A stretch of DNA of 64,000 nt from an uncultured Bacteroidia bacterium (GCA_902768665.1 CACXMA010000012.1:1-64000), one strand, 5' to 3'; shown: positions 9,148-18,450, counted from the first letter of the stretch. A program made the numbers and translations. The notes: generated from the letters alone by a model not told the origin.

Positions 9148-10725
9148 ATGAAAACCACGCATCTTCTCATCGGCCTGGCAGCTCTCGCCCTTCTGGCGTC
9201 CTGCGCGACGACAGTGCAGCTTTCTTCCTCGAATTCCCAGAGATTTCAGGACGGAATCTACTATACTAAACCTAACCGTGCCGAGACCGATGCTCTCCGA
9301 GCCCAGGAAGATGCCGAGGTCGCGGCGCTGGTGTCCGAAACGCGGACATCAGAACTTTTCGACGGCGGCGAGGAGGTCGGCCTCTCGCCCGATTTCGCCA
9401 GCGCTACGCTGAGTTTCGACACCACTCCGGCCACGGTCAACATCTTCACCGTCAGTGACATCAACTGGTGGACGCCCTACAGTCTTTCCTTCTCGTGGGG
9501 CATCGATCCCTGGTACTACAACAACCGTTACCGTCCTTACTATGCCTGGTACCGGACGCGCTATTATGATTATTGGTACTGGCGCGACTACGATCCCTGG
9601 TATTACAGCTGGTACAGCCCCTGGTACTACGACAGTTGGCATTATTATTCCTGGTATGACCGCTATTACAGCCCCTGGTCCTATTACGGCTGGTATGGCG
9701 GCTGGTATCATCCCTGGCACCACTATTCCTATTATGGCGGCTGGTACCACGATCCCTGGTACTATGGTCATCGCTACCACCACTGGTATGGCGGTGGTTA
9801 CTACGGCGGATGGAACCGCACCTGGGGCTCCCGCAATGACATAGCCAGCAGCCACCGCCAGACCCCGATGGGCTCCGAGTCCACGACCGCCCGCAGGACG
9901 GGCCGCGGCAATTCGGTGACCCGTTCCGCAAGCGGCGCCGGCATGAGCCGCAGCGCGGCGGCCGTCCGTTCGGCCTCCGCCTCCCGCAGCGGCCTGACGA
10001 GCGTCTCCCGCTCCGGCGCGGGCCGTTCGAGCTCCGCCGTGCGCGCCAACCGTTCCGGCTCCCGCAACAATTCTTCCGCCGCCCGTGCGAACGGCTCCGC
10101 AGTGCGCTCGTCTTCCGGCGCTTCCCGCTCCTCCTCGAGCGCGGTCCGGGCGAATGCTGGCGCAACGCGTTCCTCCTCTTCGTCCAGAGGTTCCTCGGTC
10201 AGCAGCGGTTCCCGTTCCGCCAGCGCAGGGGTCCGTTCCGGTTCCGGCAATGCCTCCCGCACCTCCGGCAGTACGGTTTCCCGTTCCTCTTCCGGCAGCC
10301 GTTCCACTTCCGGCTCCCGCGCTTCTTCAGGTAGCTCATCCTCTTCCAGCAGAAGCTATTACGGCGGTTCCCGCAGCAGTTCCGGCTCTTCCGGTGCCTC
10401 CAGAAGCACTTCCGGCAGCTACCGCAGTTCCGGTTCGTCGAGCGGCAGGAGTTCTGCCAGTTCGTCAAGGACGAGCTCTTCCACGAATTATCGCAGCGGC
10501 TCTTCCTCTTCTTCAAGAAGCTCCGGCAGCTATCGCAGCAGCTCTTCCTCTTCCTCCCGTTCCTCCTCCTCCTCCTCGTCCAGGAGCTCTTCCGGCAGCA
10601 GTTCCCACGGCAGCTCCTACAGCGGCGGATCCCACAGCAGCAGCTCGCACAGCAGCAGTTCGCACAGCAGCGGCGGATCCCATGGCGGCGGTGGCGGCGG
10701 TTCCCGCAGCAGCGGCAGACGTTAA
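9148..10725 (+). CDS. Trp/Tyr-rich then Ser/Arg-rich lipoprotein of unknown function
   Basis: This 525-residue protein has a lipoprotein signal (LALLASC, lipid on Cys19). Residues about 20-105 form a normal-looking region. Residues about 107-225 are dominated by Tyr, Trp, His and Gly, with repeats such as DPWYY, SPWYY and YYGGWY. Residues about 245-525 are almost only Ser, Arg and Gly, with small residues. Ser is written with mixed codons (TCC, TCT, AGC), so the tail is selected as protein rather than being a slipped DNA repeat. A purine-rich AGGAGA lies before the ATG. Aromatic-rich domains of this kind may bind glycans or surfaces, but no function is known to me. FadL follows after 18 nt. 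Confidence 0.75.
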   Translation: MKTTHLLIGLAALALLASCATTVQLSSSNSQRFQDGIYYTKPNRAETDALRAQEDAEVAALVSETRTSELFDGGEEVGLSPDFASATLSFDTTPATVNIFTVSDINWWTPYSLSFSWGIDPWYYNNRYRPYYAWYRTRYYDYWYWRDYDPWYYSWYSPWYYDSWHYYSWYDRYYSPWSYYGWYGGWYHPWHHYSYYGGWYHDPWYYGHRYHHWYGGGYYGGWNRTWGSRNDIASSHRQTPMGSESTTARRTGRGNSVTRSASGAGMSRSAAAVRSASASRSGLTSVSRSGAGRSSSAVRANRSGSRNNSSAARANGSAVRSSSGASRSSSSAVRANAGATRSSSSSRGSSVSSGSRSASAGVRSGSGNASRTSGSTVSRSSSGSRSTSGSRASSGSSSSSSRSYYGGSRSSSGSSGASRSTSGSYRSSGSSSGRSSASSSRTSSSTNYRSGSSSSSRSSGSYRSSSSSSSRSSSSSSSRSSSGSSSHGSSYSGGSHSSSSHSSSSHSSGGSHGGGGGGSRSSGRR

Positions 10726-10743
10726 CCAGAAAACGTTCAGATC

Positions 10744-12339
10744 ATGAAAAGAATATACACCCTCGTTCTCTCACTGGCCGCCTTTGCGGCGAGCGCCGGT
10801 GCCCAGTCCATGTACGACGCCCTGACGCTCAGTGAGAACAATTACAACGGCACGGCCCGTTCCATCGCCCTCGGCAACGCCATGACCGCAGTCGGCGGCG
10901 ACCTCGGTTCCCTGACGCTCAATCCGGCTGGTTCTTCGGTAGCCGGGTATTCGCAGTTCACCATCACCCCGAACATCAGCGTTTCCGCCATCACTTCGAC
11001 GGGCGTCGACGGCATGGGGGATGAGGTAAGCACCCGCCATACCCGCTTCAACCTCTACAACATCGGTTCGGTGATCAATGTCAATACGGGCAACCAGTTC
11101 GGCATCAAGAACTTCAGCTTCGGTTTCGTGGCGAATTCCGCTGCGAACCATCTCGGCGAGATGTTCGCTTCCGGCGTTAACTCCAATACCTCCTTCATGG
11201 GAGAGATGGCCGTGCTCGCCGACGGATGGGCTTCCAATATCCTGAACGACCGCTATGCCTATGAGAACGCCCGTGCTCCCTGGCGCGCCATCCTCGGCTA
11301 CCAGGCCGGCATGATCTCGACCTTCGGCGGCAATACCGACAAATATGTCGGCACGACGGAGTCGGTCTTCGACGACGGCAGCATCGGCCTGGCCAGCGAC
11401 CTGAACCAGGAGTACGGCCGCCTGATCACCGGCAACAAGACCGACATTCTCCTGAACTTCGGCATGAATATCAGCGACATTCTCCATCTCGGCGCGAACA
11501 TCGGCATGGTCACGACGAACTACCGCTGCGACAGCTTCATCCGCGAGGCTCCCGTAACCCCGTTCATCATCCGTTTCGATGACAATACGGAGACCGCCCT
11601 GACCGATGCCCGCATGAGAGAGAATCTCCGCTGGGACGCCAACGGCATCTACGCCAAGTTCGGTTTCATCCTGACTCCGGGCGCCGGACTCCGCCTTGGC
11701 GCCGCGATCCAGACCCCGACGGCCGTGACCATCAACGAGCGCTATCAGATGGACGGTTACACGCACTTCACCGACGGGTCCTGCAACGCCAAGTCCACGT
11801 CTCCCGAAAACGACTTTTCCTACCGGCTCAAGAGCCCCTACCGCTTCAACGCCGGTCTTGCCTGGAGCGTTCTCGGCGTGCTGCTGGTCAGTGCCGACTA
11901 TGAGATGTGCGATTACTCCACGATGGATTTCCGCCCGGCCTACGACAGCGACGACCGCTATATGTTCATCGATACGAACCACGACATCGCCTCCTACATG
12001 GGCACAGCGCACGCCTTCCGTGCCGGTCTCGAGGTGAAGCCCATCCCGGCCATCGCCCTCCGCGTCGGCTACAACTACCAGACGAACCCCCAGAAGAACG
12101 CCGACTTCGAATATGTGGACTCCAACCGCAACAGCATTGCGCTCGGTCTCGGTTACAGCTCCGAGGGCTCTTTCTTCGCCGATTTCGCCCTGCGCCGCAC
12201 GACGCTGCCGGACGAGTACGTCTATCCTTACCCGGACTACATCACCAACGATGCCGGTCAGGTGACGACCTATTCCCCCGAGATCCTCAATACCCGGAGC
12301 CTCTGGGACGTAACCTGCACGCTCGGCTGGCGTTTCTAG
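10744..12339 (+). CDS. OmpP1/FadL-type outer-membrane channel
   Basis: This 531-residue protein has a 20-residue signal peptide ending in SAGAQ. The FadL-like N-terminal hatch segment follows (GTARSIALGNAMTAVGGDL, then LTLNPAG), with many amphipathic strands and a C-terminal strand ending in Phe (TLGWRF). Members of the family carry long-chain fatty acids or other hydrophobic compounds across the outer membrane. It sits 18 nt after the aromatic-rich lipoprotein gene, and the two may be cotranscribed. Confidence 0.85.
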   Translation: MKRIYTLVLSLAAFAASAGAQSMYDALTLSENNYNGTARSIALGNAMTAVGGDLGSLTLNPAGSSVAGYSQFTITPNISVSAITSTGVDGMGDEVSTRHTRFNLYNIGSVINVNTGNQFGIKNFSFGFVANSAANHLGEMFASGVNSNTSFMGEMAVLADGWASNILNDRYAYENARAPWRAILGYQAGMISTFGGNTDKYVGTTESVFDDGSIGLASDLNQEYGRLITGNKTDILLNFGMNISDILHLGANIGMVTTNYRCDSFIREAPVTPFIIRFDDNTETALTDARMRENLRWDANGIYAKFGFILTPGAGLRLGAAIQTPTAVTINERYQMDGYTHFTDGSCNAKSTSPENDFSYRLKSPYRFNAGLAWSVLGVLLVSADYEMCDYSTMDFRPAYDSDDRYMFIDTNHDIASYMGTAHAFRAGLEVKPIPAIALRVGYNYQTNPQKNADFEYVDSNRNSIALGLGYSSEGSFFADFALRRTTLPDEYVYPYPDYITNDAGQVTTYSPEILNTRSLWDVTCTLGWRF

Positions 12340-12364
12340 CCCCGCGCAAGTAATAGACTATAAG

Positions 12365-13669
12365 ATGAAACAATTCCTTCTTACAGGCGTCCTGCTGCTG
12401 GCGGGACTTATGGGACATGCGCAGGAGCGCGTGTCCCTTGCCGATTTCGGCGGCGTCGGTGACGGCGTTACGTCCAACACCGAGGCCATCGCCAAGGCCA
12501 TCGCGAAGCTGGACAAGGCGGGCGGCGGCTCCCTCGTCATCCCGGAAGGCATCTGGCTGACCGGTCCCGTGGTGCTGAAGGACCGCATCGACCTCCATCT
12601 CGAGCGCGGTGCGGTGCTGCTTTTCTCTCCCGACAAGCGCGAATACCTCAGTGGCAACTCCATCCGTCCCTGCATCTCCGCGTCGAAGCGGCATGACGTC
12701 AGCATTACCGGCGAGGGCATCATCGATGGCAACGGCGAGTGGTGGCGCCCCGTCAAGCGCGGCAAGGTCAGCGACGTCGAGTGGAACGATTACAAGTTCA
12801 TGGGCGGCACGGTGACCGACGACGGGACGCTGTGGTATGCCTTTGATCTCAAGCACTATGAGAACATCGCGGAGGATCCGAAAGTGCAGGAAAAGATGCG
12901 CACGCACCTCGTGCGTTTTACCGACTGCAAGGGCGTGACCGTTCGCGGCGTGACGCTGATGAACTCCCCGAAATTCCATCTCGTTCCCCAGCGCTGCACC
13001 GACGTGCTGATTGAAAACGTGACGGTGCGCTGCCCCTGGAACGCCCAGAACGGCGACGGTATCGACATCATGGCAAGCAAAAATATCGTGATCCGCGGCT
13101 GCACGGTGGATGTCGGCGACGACGGGATCTGCCTCAAGGCCGGCGGGGGTGCCAAGGGCCTGGCCGACGGTCCCTGCGAGAACGTGCTGATCGAATATAA
13201 TACGGTCTACCACGCCCACGGCGGCTTTGTGATCGGCAGCGACTTTGCCGGCGGCATGAAGGATATCACCGTGCGGCACAATACCTTCTGCGGCACGGAC
13301 ACGGGCCTTCGCTTCAAGAGCGCGCCGGAGCGCGGCGGCCGCTGCGAGAACATCCGCATCAGCGACATCATGATGACGGACATTCGCGGCGAGGCCATCG
13401 TCTTCGAGACGGCCTATGCCGACCGTCCGGCCGGCCATGAGGACAATGTCGCTCCCGAGACGGAGAACTACCTGCCGGACTTCCGCGACATCGTCATCGA
13501 GCGCCTCGTCTGCAACGGCGCCCGCACCGGCGTCAAGGCGCAGGGTACGCTGTCCCTGATCCACGATATCGTGGTCAAGGATGCCGTCATCTTCTATACG
13601 GAGAAGGAGCGGGCCATCGACGATCCGGCCATGATCCGCTTCGAAAACGTCCGTTTCCTGACTTACTGA
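12365..13669 (+). CDS. Glycoside hydrolase family 28 (polygalacturonase-like)
   Basis: This 434-residue secreted protein has a signal peptide (to about MGHAQ) and a right-handed parallel beta-helix of the GH28 type. The catalytic block is NGDGID (Asp231), GDDGICLK (Asp252, Asp253), the His285 region AHGGFVIGS and the Arg/Lys motif RFKS. NGD replaces the more common NTD of plant and fungal enzymes, which is frequent in bacterial members. Pectin-derived galacturonides are the likely substrate class; the exact substrate is not readable. Its 3' end overlaps the convergent WbqC gene by 7 nt. Confidence 0.87.
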   Translation: MKQFLLTGVLLLAGLMGHAQERVSLADFGGVGDGVTSNTEAIAKAIAKLDKAGGGSLVIPEGIWLTGPVVLKDRIDLHLERGAVLLFSPDKREYLSGNSIRPCISASKRHDVSITGEGIIDGNGEWWRPVKRGKVSDVEWNDYKFMGGTVTDDGTLWYAFDLKHYENIAEDPKVQEKMRTHLVRFTDCKGVTVRGVTLMNSPKFHLVPQRCTDVLIENVTVRCPWNAQNGDGIDIMASKNIVIRGCTVDVGDDGICLKAGGGAKGLADGPCENVLIEYNTVYHAHGGFVIGSDFAGGMKDITVRHNTFCGTDTGLRFKSAPERGGRCENIRISDIMMTDIRGEAIVFETAYADRPAGHEDNVAPETENYLPDFRDIVIERLVCNGARTGVKAQGTLSLIHDIVVKDAVIFYTEKERAIDDPAMIRFENVRFLTY

Positions 13670-14301
13670 CGTTTCAAATAGAGCAGCGCGTCGGGCCCTT
13701 CGTTGAAAAGGAGATCGAGGATGGAAAGGCCCGGCGTGAAGCCATGCTTCCGGGAAAATACCTGATAGTAGGGACGGTCGAGGCCGAGCTCCCTCAGGAC
13801 GGTGTTCTCCCGCTTGGGGTGGAGGACACTGCGGTAGTCGTCGGGGACGCTGCCTTCCGGGACGTATTCCTGCGTCAGCTGGAGTTGCACACCGATGCCG
13901 AGCCGCTGCAGAATGTGGCGGGTAAGGGCGGTGTTGAGTTCCAGCAGCGTTTCGGGCTGCGAGTCGAGGATGGCGAAGATGCCGTCGGCGTAGTGCTCGA
14001 AGAAGGGGCTGGACTGGTAGGCCGCGTCAAGCGCACGCTGCGTCCGGACGATCCAGGGCGTCGCATATTCCACCCGGATCTCGCGCAGGGTCCTTGCGCC
14101 GTCGTGGACGATCGGGACCTGCAGGGTCTCGGTGCCGTTCGGGCCGAGGATGGTGCAACGCGTCCGCCAGCTCTGCTTGACGAAGTGCTCGCACGCCTCT
14201 ATATATATAGATGTATCCCCGGCGGGTGTGCCGGGGATAAAGTCCCTCGCAAGGAGGGCGAAGTATTCTACGGGCGGGAAATATGCGCTGGCAAGAAGCA
14301 C
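13663..14301 (-). CDS. WbqC family protein
   Basis: This 212-residue protein has the conserved WbqC-family end pattern YYQVFSRKHGFTPGLSILDL followed by a short acidic tail. Family members occur in polysaccharide and envelope gene clusters and are thought to act in glycan modification, but the reaction is not established. It starts with GTG 4 nt after the lpxA stop and is the third gene of the lpxC-lpxA operon. Confidence 0.82.
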   Translation of the reverse strand: MLLASAYFPPVEYFALLARDFIPGTPAGDTSIYIEACEHFVKQSWRTRCTILGPNGTETLQVPIVHDGARTLREIRVEYATPWIVRTQRALDAAYQSSPFFEHYADGIFAILDSQPETLLELNTALTRHILQRLGIGVQLQLTQEYVPEGSVPDDYRSVLHPKRENTVLRELGLDRPYYQVFSRKHGFTPGLSILDLLFNEGPDALLYLKRQ

Positions 14302-14305
14302 AGGC

Positions 14306-15121
14306 CTAGAGCTCGAAGCTCTCTCCCTTGTTGATCACGGACGCGCGGATGATGCCTTTCTTCGATCCGCGGATGAAGTTGAGGATCGTGTCGCGTTCCT
14401 CGGACGGCGGGAAGCCCTGTTCGACCTTCGCGCAGCCGTCGGAGATGTTGTAACCCTGGAAATAGATCGTGTCGTAGATGTCCTTGATGTTGTTGATCTG
14501 GTCTGCCGTGAAGCCGCGGCGGCGCAGACCGACCCGGTTGATGCCGACGAAGGCGATCGGGCTCCGGCTGCAGAGGCAGTACGGGGGAATGTCCTTGTTG
14601 ACACCGAGGGTGCCGCCGACCATCGCATGCTTGCCGATGCGGGAGAACTGCTGGCATTTGGTGCCGCCGCCGATGATGGCCCAGTCGTCGACCTCCGTCT
14701 CGCCGGCGACGCCGACATAGCTGACGAGGATGCAGTGACGGCCGATCTTGCAGTCGTGGGCGACATGGACATAGGACATCAGGAGGGTGTCGTCACCGAC
14801 CTTGGTGATGCCCTTGCCGGAAGCGCGGGTACCGCGGTTGATGGTGACGTATTCACGGATGGAGACGCGGTCGCCGATCTCGACATGGGTGATTTCGCCG
14901 TCGAATTTGAGGTCCTGAGGGATGGCGCCGATGGACGCGCCGGGGAAAATCTCGCAATCCTGGCCGATGGTTACGTAGTCGTAGATGACGGCGTGGGGGT
15001 GGATCTTGGTGCCGTTGCCGATGGTGACGTCGTCGTAGATGACGGCATAGGGGCCGATTTCGACGTTTTCACCGATACGGGCTTTGGGGCTGACCGTTGC
15101 GAGCGGATGGATTTTCGTCAT
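14306..15121 (-). CDS. lpxA: UDP-N-acetylglucosamine O-acyltransferase
   Basis: This 271-residue cytoplasmic enzyme makes the first acyl transfer of lipid A synthesis. Hexapeptide repeats that build a left-handed beta-helix run through most of the N-terminal two thirds (IGENVEIGPYAVIYDDVTIG and following). The catalytic His lies in YVHVAHDCKIG, and the C-terminal helical domain follows. It begins 6 nt after lpxC, as expected for an operon. Confidence 0.95.
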   Translation of the reverse strand: MTKIHPLATVSPKARIGENVEIGPYAVIYDDVTIGNGTKIHPHAVIYDYVTIGQDCEIFPGASIGAIPQDLKFDGEITHVEIGDRVSIREYVTINRGTRASGKGITKVGDDTLLMSYVHVAHDCKIGRHCILVSYVGVAGETEVDDWAIIGGGTKCQQFSRIGKHAMVGGTLGVNKDIPPYCLCSRSPIAFVGINRVGLRRRGFTADQINNIKDIYDTIYFQGYNISDGCAKVEQGFPPSEERDTILNFIRGSKKGIIRASVINKGESFEL

Positions 15122-15127
15122 GATAAA

Positions 15128-16045
15128 TTACTTCTGTTTGAGCAGGGCACGGACGGCCTTGGCGGCGTTCGTGTTCAGCGTATGGCCCGGCTTGAATGCA
15201 GTGACATGGGCATTGAGATAGCCGCCGGACAGCCGCAGATCGCCCAAGAGGTCCAGGAGTTTGTGCCGGCCGCACTCGTTGGGGAAGTGCAGCTCGAGGT
15301 TGTTGAGGTAGCCCCCGTCCGTCACGGAGAGGGCCGGTTTATTGATCAGGCCGGATAGTTCGGCGATCTGCTCCTCGGTCACGGGGTGCTCCACGATGAC
15401 GATGGCGTTGTCGACGTCGCCGCCGCGGATCAGGCCGTTCTTGAAGAGGAATTCGATTTCATGGAAAAAGACAAAGGTCCGGCAGACGCCGATTTCCCGG
15501 GCGTAGTCCGTTTCCGGTGTCCAGGAGGCTGTCTGCACGCCCAGCACGCGGGAGTTGAAGTCGGCGGTAATCTGGCAGGACGGCGTCTCGGCGGGCTCGA
15601 TCTTGATCCAGGAGCCGGTCGCGGCGTCCTTGATTTCGACGGCCTCGGGGAGGGTCAGCATTACGCGGGAAACGCCCTGGTCCTCCAGACCGTCGGCTGC
15701 GAAAGCCTCGACATAGTAGCGGGCGCTGCCGTCCAGGATCGGGACTTCGATGTTGTCGATCTCAATCAGGGCATTGTCGACACCCATGCCGGTAAGGGCG
15801 GAAAGAATGTGCTCTACCGTTGCGACGGAGGCTTCTCCCTTGGAGAGGGTCGTGCTGCGGGCGGTACTGCTGACATACTCCGCGAGGGCGGGGATGAGGG
15901 CGTCTTCGCCCAGATCAGTCCGACGGAAAACGATGCCGTGGCCCGCAGGGGCGGGGGAGACGGTCATTTTGGAGTAAGTACCGGTGTGGAGGCCTTTGCC
16001 TGCGAACGTGCGGGACTTGCGGAGCGTGTGCTGGTTTAGAGTCAT
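15128..16045 (-). CDS. lpxC: UDP-3-O-acyl-N-acetylglucosamine deacetylase, stand-alone
   Basis: This 305-residue zinc enzyme carries out the committed step of lipid A synthesis. Zinc and catalytic motifs are visible: VATVEHILSAL (His), HKLLDLLGDL (His and Asp) and HVTAFKPGHTLN (His). The start at 16045 is chosen because homology begins at MTLNQHTL; in-frame codons upstream run toward the promoter. In many Bacteroidota LpxC is fused to FabZ in a protein of about 460 residues. Here the reading frame stops after the LpxC domain and lpxA follows at once. Confidence 0.93.
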   Translation of the reverse strand: MTLNQHTLRKSRTFAGKGLHTGTYSKMTVSPAPAGHGIVFRRTDLGEDALIPALAEYVSSTARSTTLSKGEASVATVEHILSALTGMGVDNALIEIDNIEVPILDGSARYYVEAFAADGLEDQGVSRVMLTLPEAVEIKDAATGSWIKIEPAETPSCQITADFNSRVLGVQTASWTPETDYAREIGVCRTFVFFHEIEFLFKNGLIRGGDVDNAIVIVEHPVTEEQIAELSGLINKPALSVTDGGYLNNLELHFPNECGRHKLLDLLGDLRLSGGYLNAHVTAFKPGHTLNTNAAKAVRALLKQK

Positions 16046-16086
16046 TGGCAAACTTCCCTCATAGAGGGTAATTTTTATAAAGTGTG

Positions 16087-16118
16087 CAAAGGTACACATT
16101 TTTTCGCAGATTCACAAA
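16087..16118 (-). promoter_or_regulatory. Promoter of the lpxC-lpxA-wbqC operon
   Basis: On the minus strand this is TTTG-N20-TACCTTTG, a perfect -33/-7 pair. It leaves a leader of about 35 nt before the lpxC ATG. Confidence 0.8.
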
Positions 16119-16223
16119 CGGGGCTGTAACAGGCTATTGGCAACAGCATGGGAATTTGTAACATTTTCTTGCAAAAAAGGAAAAAAAATCCAAAATTTGT
16201 GGTTAAAACAAGACGATTCGGTT

Positions 16224-17114
16224 ATGCTAAAGGAAATTCAGTTCAATGAGGTCGTTTTTGCTACGGACTCCCCGGGTAACTTCCTGAAACTGAACGATGA
16301 TGTTTACTTCTTTGAGAATCCCGTCATTCGTTTCCGACCGGGCGCTTTGCCCTGGCGTATGAATCACCTGATGCTCGCTTTCTGCTGGAAGGGCTGGATT
16401 CGCGGAAGGGTGGACATGGAGGACTGCAAGCTGGTGGCGGGCTCTTTCCTGTTGCTGTTGCCGAAACGCTTCGTCGAGATTCTGGAAATCAGCCCGGATT
16501 TCGAAGTGTCCATCATTGCTTTGAGCAACGAATTTGCCCAGAGCCTCAATTTCGGAGATACGTTCCGCGAGCAGCTCACCGTGCGTCAGTCTCCTTGTCA
16601 TGTGCTGACGAAGGAAGGCCGGTTTATCATCTCTTCGTATCTCCGATGCGTAAAGCCGCTGCTCACCAGCGACGAGCGGTTTACCTACCGTCTGGAAATT
16701 GCGCGCCTGCTGACCCGGGCGCTCGTGCTGTCGCTGGCGTCGCTGGCCCGCCGCGTTCCGTCCCTGAAGGACTCAAACCGGCAGGCGAATCTCGTCCGGG
16801 ACTTTGTCAATCTGGTCGCGGACAACTATCGCACGCACCGTGAGATGGATTTTTATGCTGACCGCATGTGTTTGACAGCCAAGTATATAACAGCGACGGT
16901 CAAGGCCCGGAGCGGCCGCTCTGCGACGGACTGGATCGAGCGGTATGTCGTGCTCGACGCCCAGACCCTCCTGACTTCGACGGACATGACCATCCTCCAG
17001 ATCAGCCAGGAGCTCCATTTCCCGTCGCAGTCCTTTTTTGGAAAGTATTTCAAGCGCGTGACCGGCGTGTCCCCGAAGGATTACCGCCGTGCCGCCCACG
17101 ATTTTGCCCTGTAA
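16224..17114 (+). CDS. AraC family transcriptional regulator
   Basis: This 296-residue protein (from the ATG at 16224) has a cupin-like N-terminal half that may sense a ligand and a C-terminal double helix-turn-helix of the AraC type (from about residue 195). The end matches the family: TDMTILQISQELHFPSQSFF, then FKRVTGVSPKDYR. An in-frame extension to 16137 is unlikely because it covers AT-rich leader sequence. The phosphomannose isomerase homologue begins 4 nt later. Whether it controls that operon is not shown. Confidence 0.85.
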   Translation: MLKEIQFNEVVFATDSPGNFLKLNDDVYFFENPVIRFRPGALPWRMNHLMLAFCWKGWIRGRVDMEDCKLVAGSFLLLLPKRFVEILEISPDFEVSIIALSNEFAQSLNFGDTFREQLTVRQSPCHVLTKEGRFIISSYLRCVKPLLTSDERFTYRLEIARLLTRALVLSLASLARRVPSLKDSNRQANLVRDFVNLVADNYRTHREMDFYADRMCLTAKYITATVKARSGRSATDWIERYVVLDAQTLLTSTDMTILQISQELHFPSQSFFGKYFKRVTGVSPKDYRRAAHDFAL

Positions 17115-17118
17115 ACCT

Positions 17119-18063
17119 ATGGAAAAGAAACTCTATCCTTTCCGCTTCGCCCCCGTTGTCCGGGAAAAGGACTGGGGCAGCGAAACGACCCTTATCGCCG
17201 ACCTCGGCGAGACCGATTCCGAGTCGCTGGAAGGCTGGCTCGGCGGAAACACCCTCTCCGAGCTGATGCAGATCTGCCTGGAACGCCTGGTGGGGGAGAC
17301 GTCGTTCGACTACTACGGGACGCAGTTCCCGATCGCCGTGCGGCTGCTGGATGTCCGTTCGGGCGGACGCCTGTCGCTGCGGCTCAATCCCGACGACGAG
17401 ACGGCGGAGCAGCGGTATGACGCCTTCGGCCGCACGGCCCTGTGGTACGTCGCCGATGCCGGTGACGACGCCCTCGTCTGGACCGGATTCAAAAAGGATG
17501 TGGAGGCGGAAGAATTCTACCGCCGCTGCGTCGACGGTTCCGTCGAGCAGCTCCTCCATGCCACCAAACCCCGCCGCGGGGATGTGTTCCGGATTGATCC
17601 GGGCATGGTCCATGCCGCCAAGGGCAGGCTTCGCATCGTGGAAATCTCCGAGGCTTCGGACCTGTTTTTCCGTCTCCACGACTGGGGCGCCGGCAAGGAG
17701 CTCCATCTTGAGGAAGCCTTTGACCTGCTGAATTTCCAGGCCTGGGACAAAAGCCTCCTGACCCGCACTGACGGCGGGAATGAGGCAACCCAGAAGCTCA
17801 TCAGCATCCCCCAGATGGAGGTGACGCTTTTCCGCCTCGGCAATCCCGTCCATGTGTTCCAGGAAGAGTCCGAAAGCTTCCTGCTCTATACCTGTGTCGC
17901 CGGGAGTGCGCTCCTCCAGCTGCCTTCCGCCGGCGACGACGCCCAGTATACCCTCCACGCCGGCGAGGCCATCCTCGTGCCCGAAGAAGTGGAGGAGTTT
18001 TTCCTGATTCCGTCCCATGCGGACACGATACTGCTTGAAACAATGATTCCCCGCCATGGCTGA
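17119..18063 (+). CDS. Phosphomannose isomerase homologue lacking metal ligands
   Basis: This 314-residue protein has the two-cupin layout of class I mannose-6-phosphate isomerase, with an N-terminal WGSE segment, RIDPGMVHAAKG (His165) and RLHDWG. The metal-binding motif, usually LSxQxHP, reads LSLRLNP here: Gln is Arg88 and His is Asn90. The following ligand Glu, usually in KTExWYV, is replaced in RTALWYV. Three of the four zinc ligands therefore seem lost, so isomerase activity is doubtful. A sugar-binding, regulatory or altered-metal role is possible. It overlaps the S4 gene by 8 nt. Confidence 0.75.
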   Translation: MEKKLYPFRFAPVVREKDWGSETTLIADLGETDSESLEGWLGGNTLSELMQICLERLVGETSFDYYGTQFPIAVRLLDVRSGGRLSLRLNPDDETAEQRYDAFGRTALWYVADAGDDALVWTGFKKDVEAEEFYRRCVDGSVEQLLHATKPRRGDVFRIDPGMVHAAKGRLRIVEISEASDLFFRLHDWGAGKELHLEEAFDLLNFQAWDKSLLTRTDGGNEATQKLISIPQMEVTLFRLGNPVHVFQEESESFLLYTCVAGSALLQLPSAGDDAQYTLHAGEAILVPEEVEEFFLIPSHADTILLETMIPRHG

Positions 18064-18439
18064 TTCCGTACGCATTGACAAATACCTCTGGGCCATCCGC
18101 GTGTTCAAGACCCGGAGTGAGGCCACCGACGCCTGTTCGGGCGGCAAGGTCAAGGTCTCCGACACCAACGCCAAACCCTCCAAGACGGTGGGTCCCGGCG
18201 ACCATATCACCGTCCGCAAGGGGATGGTGACCTATTCGTTCAAAGTGCTCAAACCGCTGGAGCACCGGGTCGGGGCGAGCCTCGTGCCCGACTATGCCGA
18301 GAACCTGACCGATCCGGCGGAGCTCGAGAAGCTCCACGCGCCGGTCGAGACTTTCTTCGTGCGGCGCGACCGCGGCACCGGACGGCCCACGAAAAAGGAT
18401 CGCCGGGAGATGGAAGCGCTTTGGGATTCGCTGCAATAG
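18056..18439 (+). CDS. hslR: S4-domain RNA-binding protein, Hsp15-like
   Basis: This 127-residue protein has an N-terminal S4 RNA-binding domain (RIDKYLWAIRVFKTRSEAT, then GGKVKVSD) and a basic C-terminal tail, as in heat-shock protein 15. In Escherichia coli Hsp15 rescues 50S subunits carrying nascent chains. The start overlaps the end of the preceding gene by 8 nt, so translation is probably coupled. Confidence 0.82.
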   Translation: MADSVRIDKYLWAIRVFKTRSEATDACSGGKVKVSDTNAKPSKTVGPGDHITVRKGMVTYSFKVLKPLEHRVGASLVPDYAENLTDPAELEKLHAPVETFFVRRDRGTGRPTKKDRREMEALWDSLQ

Positions 18440-18450
18440 GAAAAAATTCC

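Noticed and set aside
15100..15130. Frameshifted FabZ domain after lpxC
   Set aside because: Only 6 nt separate lpxC from an intact lpxA, and no FabZ-like sequence was seen in the other frames.
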